DNA of 64,000 nucleotides from Plasmodium brasilianum (taxonomy: Eukaryota; Apicomplexa; Aconoidasida; Haemosporida; Plasmodiidae), in contig NC_090126.1 of the NCBI RefSeq assembly GCF_023973825.1, forward strand, positions 992,001 to 1,056,000, in the 5' to 3' direction. The translations under genes and the position numbers were made by a program. The notes below the pieces were generated by a model, which worked only from the letters and a program-made list of their open reading frames with translations, had not been told where the DNA came from and did not search any database. Shown piece by piece: positions 56,093 through 64,000 of this stretch. The stretch's first letter is position 1. Every line of letters begins with the position of its first letter.

Positions 56093-58241
56093 ATTTCAAT
56101 CATATGCAGCAAAAAATCTTATCATATTTTCCTTAAAATAAAAATATACCTTTTGATTGACAATCTACCATTCAACAGAGTTTCGTATATACAAAAAATT
56201 TCATTGTTTTTATACTTTACAAATTACTCATAATATAGTTCTCATCATTTTTCTCGTGTATCTTTCATGTATGCATATTTAACATATTCTCATATGGAAA
56301 TGTGCAAATTCTGTTTCTTCTTTTGTATCTCATTTTGTCCCTCAAAGTTTTCTTTTTACGCGATAGGCTGGTACTACTGACGTAACGGTATAAATGACCA
56401 TAAACAAATAAATATACAAATATTTATATATATATATATATATATACATACATTTATATATGTATGTATACATATATGTATACGTATATGCACATAAAAA
56501 CACTTGTATATTTTTTTTCCCTTCTTTTTTCTTCTATCAATTGATGCTTCTTTCCAGTCAAAAAATATAGTTCATAAATAGCGTGGTATAATTGCAGCTT
56601 AAAGAAAGAGTTGACTTCGATTATTAGTAACGTTAATTGCAGGTGCAAATATTAAAATAATTTAGAAAGTTTTGGAAAAGCATTGAAAATGATCAGAAAA
56701 AAGATAAAAATTGCATTTTCGTTTATGTGCATGTGCAATTTGTGATTGCAAGTTTTGATAAATTTCTTTTACTTTTATCGAAAAAAAAAAAAAGAAAAAA
56801 GAAAAAAGAGGTAAGAACTTGAATTTATTTTATATACATTGTTCTTACTGTTTTTACAAAATCAAAAAAATTGCAACAAAAAATTCAATCCATTTAGTGT
56901 AATCAAATCATTGACAAAGAGTTAATGTGCGGCATCCTACCAGAATGTATGGATGTATTTACTTGTAAATCTGAACAAATATATAATTACGCATATTATA
57001 ACATGTTTAAGTATTGGTAAAAATTTCTACATATTTTAAGATATTTTTAAAATAAGTTAGACTATGCATTTCACACCTCCACTTGTCGAGACAGCGATTT
57101 CAAGTTGTTTCTTAATAAATAATGATTTTTTTTTAACATCACTGAATATTAAATATGAAGCAGTTTCTTTTAGGTTACGCTATTATGCTATACTTTGCTT
57201 TAATTTACTTTACCTTTTTCTTTTTCTTTTTCTTTTTTTTTTTTTTTGTATCATTACTATAACAAAATTGGTGGCAAGTAAAAAAGTATTAAGAGAATGC
57301 TATTGTTAAACTATGGCCATAGTGCACACATTTCATATCAAACTCACTTTTTACAAATTATAACACAAGTATTTTACTGGAAAATTTACCATTACATAGT
57401 TTTTATTATGTATATCGTTATATTATAACCTTTTTTTTTTTTTTTTTGGCATTTTTTTAATTTTCCTTTTATTTAATTATATCTTTTTTTAAGTATTTTA
57501 TTTTATTTTATTTTTTTTTTATTTTTTTGATATGTTCCATTTATTTTTTTATTTTGTCTTGAGTAAGTCGTTATATGAAAATATATTTTATACATTTTCC
57601 CTTAGTGCAGTTTAATAACTTTAAAAATGTTAGTGAACACAATTTTTTCTTGTACATTGCTTTAATTGCAAAGTTAATGCGCATAACAGTTAAGCATTTT
57701 TTTGAAAAATAAAAATACTAAGTATATAATACATAATATATGTATATATGTTTGTGAAGAAATTTATTATAATATTCATTTTTTGGCTATATTTATATAA
57801 AGGTATCTCTTTTTTTTTTTCTTTTTTTTTTTCCCCCCCCATCACGATGAGTAACAGAATATAAATTTTCTATACTTGCATATTTATGATATTGAAGTAA
57901 AGGAGAAAAAAGTAAAGGTGATGCAATGCAAGTACTTAACAGCTTGTGCATGTATGTATGTATGTATGTACATGTATGTATGTACGTATGTATGTATGTA
58001 TGTAAACGCACTGTCATATGGTACTCACAAAAAGGAAATAGTGCACAGGTTATGTGATGGCAAGTAACATACTATACACAAAGGAAACGTGAAAAAAAAA
58101 AAAAAAAAAGGAAGAGGAAGAGGCAAAAGAAGAAGAATTAAAGCAAACTATAAAGAACGAAAAAAAAAAAAAAAAAAAATAGAGGAACAGGAAGGAAGTA
58201 GTGAGATAAATTATCACTAAAAAAGTTAATGTGCTCCCAAA
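56093..58241. promoter_or_regulatory. Divergent intergenic region upstream of the giant plus-strand gene
   Basis: About 2.1 kb between minus- and plus-strand 5' ends. Contains a TA run near 56424-56446, T-rich blocks at 57221-57247 and 57432-57448, a T-rich/C8 junction at 57809-57840, TGTA repeats at 57950-58003, and a purine-rich stretch with two long A tracts (58092-58109 and 58161-58179). The open frame at 57064-57309 is not convincing. No RNA gene recognised. Confidence 0.55.
57950..58003. repeat. TGTA tetranucleotide repeat
   Basis: Consecutive tgta/tgtatgtacg units over about 54 bp. Confidence 0.85.
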
Positions 58242-59294
58242 ATGAACTACTATAACAAAACAAAGAGAAAATGCAAAATAAACTTTATAGACATAGAATT
58301 GGAGGCGTTCATATTTGGTTGCTTCTTGTACACATGGAACAAAATATTAAAAGACAATATTAAGCATAAAAGGGGAAGTAGTAAGGGAAGTACAAACAAG
58401 AATAGCTCTACTGCTATCAACAAAAGAAGCATTATTAAAAATAAATGCATTCGCAAAGTTAGCAGCAGTTATAACAGAAACTCAGATGTTAACCCTTACC
58501 CGGGCACAGGCGCGATTACAAGTGAAAAAACTAGCGTGAAAACAAACATGAATACTAGTGCCAATTCTGACACAATCATAAACAGTAGCATAAACAGTAG
58601 CATTAACGGCAGCATTAACGGTAACATTAATAGCCGCATTAATAGGCACATTAATAGCCGCATTAATAGCCGCATTAATAGCAACATTAATAGCAACATT
58701 AATAGCAACATTAACATTTTCATTAATGGCAAGAAAGTGTGCGCAAACCAAAATGTGAACAGTGTAGAAAGGTTGAAGCAGGACAAGGTTGTGCCTAGAA
58801 AGAGCAAGAGTGTTCGTACAAGAACTCCGAGAGAGTCATCGAATGATGATATTCGGTGTAATTTAAATGAGAAATTTCAAGTTAAATATAAAATCGATAT
58901 GAATGATTTAAATGAAAAATTATTATACTTCGTCAAAATAAACTTTTGCTTAAATAACAAAGAATTTCACATATTTCATGACATATATTTATTTTATAAT
59001 CATATAAAGGAGGAAAAAAAGGAGGAGGAAATAAAGTTGCACCACAACTTTTTTAAGGCCAATAATAAATACGTTAACATGCACAAGAAAAGAGAAGACG
59101 AAGATGGTGATCTATACGATGATAAAGACAATGACGAAATCAAGATAGGTGAGAGCAAAGCAGATGACAACCAAATGGATGATAGAATATGGGACGAATG
59201 TACAGTGGTGAGAAGCAGACGAACGCAAAGGTGCAATAACACAAGAATTATCGAATTAAAGGATCAGGAAAAAAAAAAAAAAAAAATAATAATA

Positions 59295-59325
<31 letters not shown>

Positions 59326-62300
59326 TAGTAATAATAATAATAATGATAGTAATAATGATAGTAATAATGATAGTAATAATGATAATAATAATAGTAATAA
59401 TAATAATAATGATAATAATAATAATAATAATAATAATAGTAATAATAATAATAATAATAGTAATAATAATAGTAATAATAATAATAATAATAGTAATAAT
59501 AATAGTAATAATAATAATAAATGTAATAGTAATAATAATGAAGAAAATAACATAACAGTGATAAATAATGAGAATTGCTTATTTTGCAACATATCATTAA
59601 ATAAGGCCAAAATAGGGAAATTTTCCAAAATTCAAAAATTTGCACATGAGTGTACTAAAAAAGTGTATGGAGACAAACATTTTGAAATAATTAATAAGTG
59701 TATTATAAATATAAAAACATTTGATGATAGCTTTATTCATTCAGTTACCATAGAACGATTATTTAGTTATATATATACTCATATTGATAAAAATTTGCTT
59801 TTTTTTTGGTTTAAATTTTTAAATATTCTGTTAAATGTAACTGTTAACAAACAATTAATGATAAAAATTTTTTTTTTTTTTTGTATGAAGAATTTATTAA
59901 TTTCTACCTATTTTAACACAGAACAAATCATTGCAAATCATGAATTTCCTAGTAAAAATGTTTCAGCGAATAGGCAAGGAAAAAATACCTTTTTAACGGA
60001 TATTATGAAAAAATATAAATGTGCTAATATTACTGCTATTATTTTAAACAGTAAATATATATTACTACAAAATCTTTTTGATTATTTTTATATGATATGC
60101 TCTACAAGAAATAAAAAATTTTATGACAACTTTTTTTTAAATGTTCAAATGATTAATTTTATATATCTTGTACAAATAAACTTTTTTCATTATTATTATA
60201 TTAACTTACATAATAAATTACAAAGGATGCTCAAGAATACAGCAGCAAAGAAATTTAAAACAGAGGACCATATTTATACCAATAATATTTCCAAAAAAAA
60301 AAAAAAAAAAAAAAAACTAACCAAAATGATGAGAGTGAAGAAAAAAAATGCAATCTTCGGTTAGTTAGCAAAAGAAAAAAAAACCTAAACAATCGCATAT
60401 ATATCGACGAATTTACAGACACAAATAATAGCTATAGTATTAATGAAAAGATGTTCAAAAAAAACAGTAAATCTTTCGTAAATTGTAAGAAGCTTAATAT
60501 TTTAGGGGTATACAAAAATAAGGTGTGCACACAGGAATACAAGGCGATATATACGCAAAGCAATAGCACGAATGCAATTTTTAAAAAAGAAAGATGTACA
60601 TTATCTCCTTTGTCCATCAAGAAAAATGAAAGAACTATTAACGCAAATGTTAGTGAGAAGAGCAGGAGAAACAGGAACGGTAATTGTACCAACTGCAGAA
60701 GTAAAGATTCTCTCGATAATAACAGTACTCGCATCAGCAGTAACTACAATGTTAACGCCCAATGTTACAACTACTTTAACTTTACCCATCAAAGGTACAT
60801 GAACAGGGCCGTCAACTACTTCAACACGAACTATTACGTGATAAAAGAAATGAACTATAATGAATCTGAACAAGTCAGGCATAATTTGAACATATTTGAA
60901 AAAATACTTCCCGATACTAAGACGAAGAAGCGATTTGTAAAAAATTTGAAGATATTTTTTAAGAGATCTAATATATTTTTAAATAAGTATATAAATTCAA
61001 ATCAACTGGAAAAACAAAGTAACATTTTTTCTTTTTTATTTGATGCCTTGCCATCTTTAAATTTTAAAAGTAATGTTAGTAATACATTGGACAAATACAT
61101 ATTTTCCATAATTTCACAATATCATTTTATAGAAATATACAATTTTATAGAAAATTTAAAAAATTTATATAATTTAAAAAGAAGGAAAAAAAATAGTCTA
61201 CGTAATAGTGATCACCCGAGCTTAAAATTTTTGAACGATTTACAAGGGTTAAACTACATTTACAATAATTTAAAAAATGAGTACCTTGTATTAACGCAGA
61301 ATTTGTATCTTGAAATAAAGGAAGACAAAGGTAAAGGTATGGATAAAGATAAAGGAATAGGAATAGGGTTAGGGATATGCGGGGAAAATGAAAAATATAA
61401 ATTAAAATATAGCAACAAAAGCAGAATTCAGAGTTTAATTCAGAATGGAAAAACAGAAATATATAAGAACGTTTCAATATATAAATTTTCTTCAAAGCAA
61501 CTTAGTATTGAACATAATTTGTTTAATATATATCTGGAATGTAACTTACTAAATAAGGCGTATAAGTTGGTTATGATAGATTTCGATTTTTCCTTTTCCC
61601 TAACGTCAGAAATAATATTTTTATATAAAATTTATTTGATTGAGTTAAAAAAAAATAATATATTATATTCATTTGAAATATTAAATATGGCTTTTCATAA
61701 ATGTTTTGTATTATTGAAAAAGTATTTATGTAACCCTACATCTTTTAAATTGTTATCTGTAATGAGTATCTACTATAGTCATATGATATATAATTTCCCA
61801 TTTTTATCAAAATATCTTTATTTTTTTCCTATTGAAAAAATTGAATTTATTAAAAATAATATAATAATGAACGAAAGTGTAACCATGAATTGTTATAGTA
61901 ATTATTTTTATCAAAAAAATCATTTCAGTGCATTTAATTTTTTTGATAGAAACAGAATAGAAGAGAAGAATATTAACACCTACGGCAGTACGAAGGATGC
62001 TCGTGGTGCTACTACCACTTCTGTTGCTATTTCTACTGCTACTGCTGCTGTCCGTACAAGTAACAATAGTAATAGTAATATAAAGTATAAAAAGTCTGAT
62101 CTTAACACCTGTTACGATGTTAATAGGGACAATATTATTAATAATTATAATTATTATTCCGAGGCATTTAACAGAGCCACTTTAACAGTTGAACCGAAGA
62201 AGGGAGATGAAAAAGACAAAGATGAAAAGACAATCCGCGTGAAAAAAAGTTCGTCCAAATTTTGCAATGAAACGTTGAAGTATGACGACACGCTGAAATA

Positions 62301-64000
62301 CTTTGATACGTTCAAGTACGATGAAACATTTTTTTATAACAATAGGAACAGGAATAATTATAAAAACGAATTGTGCAGTTATAACTACAAAAGTAACAAC
62401 AATTGCGATAACGGTTCTTTCTATTTTTGCGAAAATACGAAAGAGTACAACTTCCTAAATAGGCACGAGAATTCGTATATAAATAAGATTTTAAAAAGTT
62501 TCAACTTCATTTTTAATATTTTAGAAAAAACAATAAACAGCACTGATGTGTCTCTTATCAATTATAACAAAAGCATAAACTCACTTAATAGAAACACATT
62601 TAATAAGAATTATTTATTACCATCACCTAGTAATAGTCCTAATGAAAGTTTAGGTAATATAACAAATTTTATAAAAGAAATAGTAAATAAAATAGAATGT
62701 TACTTTAACATGAATTTTAAGAGAAAAAATATACAGAATCATTTAAAAGATTTGGATGAACAAAAATTTAGAAATTTATTATACGATTCCAAAGCTATAA
62801 GGAACTTAAAATGTTCCCATGAAGATTCTTTTTTTTACTCCTTAGAATTCCTATTTTTGGCATATATTTGTTCTAATTTTTTTTCAGATAATATATCAAA
62901 AAATTATAAACATTTTTTCAAAACATTTAATTTTAATGATATGTGGCCAAGTAATCATCAAATAAAAGTCAAAGTATTACTGTCTTTAATATATATGATT
63001 TTATATGAAATAAATTTAATAGATTTAAGAGAGTTTTTTATACAAATATTAAAAATGATTTTATATAGATTTTATAATTATTTGGATTATAATGATTTGC
63101 AAATTTTTCAGTATATTTTTTTAAATATATCGAATTATACCTTATGTTCTTTTTACTCTATTACGGAAGATATAAGAAATATAATTAAAGTTAACCTAAC
63201 TACGTTTAAGGAATTTTTTTATATTTATAATTTATCAAAAACGAGAGAGACTCTTTATTGCTATCAAAATGTGTGGCAAAAGGAAAAAAAAAAAAGCGAT
63301 TTTTTTAGTAATTTTTTGACGTACTTTTTAAATAATAGGAAGGAATATACGTCTAATTATTGCGAATCAGGAAAAAATGAAATAAAAAGGAGTAGCTTGT
63401 CGTTTAACAATACAGAGATGAATTCGCCCAACATAGAGAGTAATAACCATTTGAAAGGAACAGATGGACATATAACCCAAGGAAGAGCTAATATCAACAA
63501 GATGGGGATTTATTCAAATAGCAGAATATACAACGAGACAGCTTTATTCGATCAGCCATTGTGTGAAGAGCATAATATAAAGGATAAATCCGAATTTGAA
63601 AAATTAAGTATAAACAGGAGTGAAGGTACTAATGATTATATTGCTACTGATCGTATTCTACATGGAACATATGAAATACAAAAGAGTAACTACGAAAGTG
63701 ATGTAGATTCATATTCAAACAATTCGGATAACTCATGTAACAGTAGTAGTATGCATTACGTGTTTGATTATTTTTCGAGCGAAAATTGTTTAGAAAAGAG
63801 CGATTTTGTGTTTTTAAAAAAAAAAAATAAAAATATAGAAGATTCGCAATCGCTATCGCCATCATTAGGAAGTAATTTCTTAGACAAGATATTAATGCAT
63901 ATAAATAGAAAAAACATAAACAGTAAAAAGAAAAAGATGGGAGGAGAGACATTTGATGAAACGCATAGTAGTTGTACATATGATGCTGCATCAGATGAAA
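58242..64000 (+). CDS. Giant low-complexity protein, N-terminal part, unknown function (frame broken twice at poly(A), runs off window)
   Basis: I do not recognise this gene. It starts at ATG 58242 (MNYYNKTKRKCKINFIDIELEAF) and stays coding-like to the window end in three successive frames. Frame 1 reaches an A18 tract at 59269-59286. Adding one A (or removing two) leads into the poly-Asn frame ending at 60364. That frame crosses A24 at 60293-60316, where one more A (or two fewer) joins it to a frame open from 60319 to 64000 (TNQNDESEEKKCNLRLVSKR...). The joined N-terminal portion is about 1,920 residues. Features: a SIN/RINS-type tetrapeptide repeat, an acidic segment (EDEDGDLYDDKDNDE), a long poly-Asn tract, then hydrophobic/helical segments (NILYSFEILNMAFHKCF; KVKVLLSLIYMILYEINLID) between disordered regions. 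No catalytic motif is visible in this part; the C-terminus lies outside. Confidence 0.7.
58577..58730 (+). repeat. 12-bp coding tandem repeat (INSR/INSN tetrapeptides)
   Basis: About twelve copies of a 12-bp unit, consensus attaatagcmrc, giving (SINS)(SING)(NINS)(RINS)(NINS) tetrapeptides. The Ile-Asn core is invariant; the other two positions vary among Ser, Gly, Arg, Asn and His. Confidence 0.85.
59269..59286 (+). other. A18 tract causing an apparent frame break
   Basis: The upstream frame (RIIELKDQE then Lys) leaves the tract reading ATA codons as a long Ile run; the alternative frame reads the following AAT repeat as Asn and continues into MINNENCLFCNIS and conventional protein sequence. 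One extra A (or two fewer) restores continuity. Confidence 0.8.
59287..59530 (+). repeat. Long AAT trinucleotide (poly-Asn) tract
   Basis: About 240 bp of AAT with AGT and GAT interruptions. In the biologically sensible frame it encodes Asn with scattered Ser and Asp; in the other two it gives Ile-rich or stop-rich readings. Confidence 0.9.
60293..60316 (+). other. A24 tract causing a second frame break in the same gene
   Basis: The frame entering the tract stops at 60364. The frame starting at 60319 is open to the window end (over 1,200 codons) with normal Plasmodium amino-acid usage. One extra A (or two fewer) joins them. Confidence 0.8.

Noticed and set aside
59248..59645. Long poly-Leu and poly-Tyr frames on the minus strand and poly-Ile on the plus strand
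   Set aside because: All are the AAT trinucleotide tract read in wrong registers.

Overview
The window is nuclear DNA of a malaria parasite (Plasmodium). The reasons are very AT-rich intergenic DNA full of TA microsatellites and poly(A)/poly(T), coding runs of AAT (Asn) and AAA (Lys), short GT...AG introns with T-rich acceptors, and genes that match apicomplexan orthologues. From memory, the gene order matches a conserved block on P. falciparum chromosome 14 (MAM33, TIM17, METAP2, midasin, HOP, calmodulin, QTRT2, a CAF16-type ABC protein, an orphan kinase). I cannot name the species from the sequence; a P. malariae- or P. ovale-like genome is only a guess.

Layout. 0.8-1.6 kb (-): mitochondrial acidic protein MAM33. 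3.7-4.2 kb (+): TIM17. 5.8-7.5 kb (-): methionine aminopeptidase 2. 9.2-32.5 kb (+): one giant midasin gene (about 7,750 codons) whose frame is broken at two A17 tracts. 34.4-35.7 kb (+): a spliced, unrecognised gene with a GPI-anchor-like tail. 36.9-38.6 kb (-): the HSP70/HSP90 organising protein. 42.3-43.2 kb (+): calmodulin in two exons. 44.2-45.4 kb (-): queuine tRNA-ribosyltransferase accessory subunit, lacking its zinc cysteines. 46.2-48.0 kb (+): a six-exon soluble ABC ATPase of the CAF16 family. 48.8-54.8 kb (-): a very large divergent protein kinase. 54.9-56.1 kb (-): further exons of uncertain ownership. 58.2 kb to the window end (+): a giant unrecognised low-complexity gene with two more frame breaks at poly(A).

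The genes are mostly housekeeping: ribosome assembly (midasin), nascent-protein processing and folding (METAP2, HOP), mitochondrial import and matrix functions (TIM17, MAM33), calcium signalling (calmodulin) and tRNA modification (QTRT2). They do not form an operon; each has its own flanking AT-rich intergenic DNA.

I found no mobile element, CRISPR array, rRNA or tRNA gene, or obviously new multigene system. The points most worth a second look are four frame breaks, all at A17-A24 tracts; the unusual kinase with a long insertion between catalytic loop and DFG and the exons just upstream of it; the spliced GPI-like protein; and the QTRT2 subunit that has lost its zinc site. Exon boundaries and homopolymer lengths were read by eye and may be off by one or two bases.
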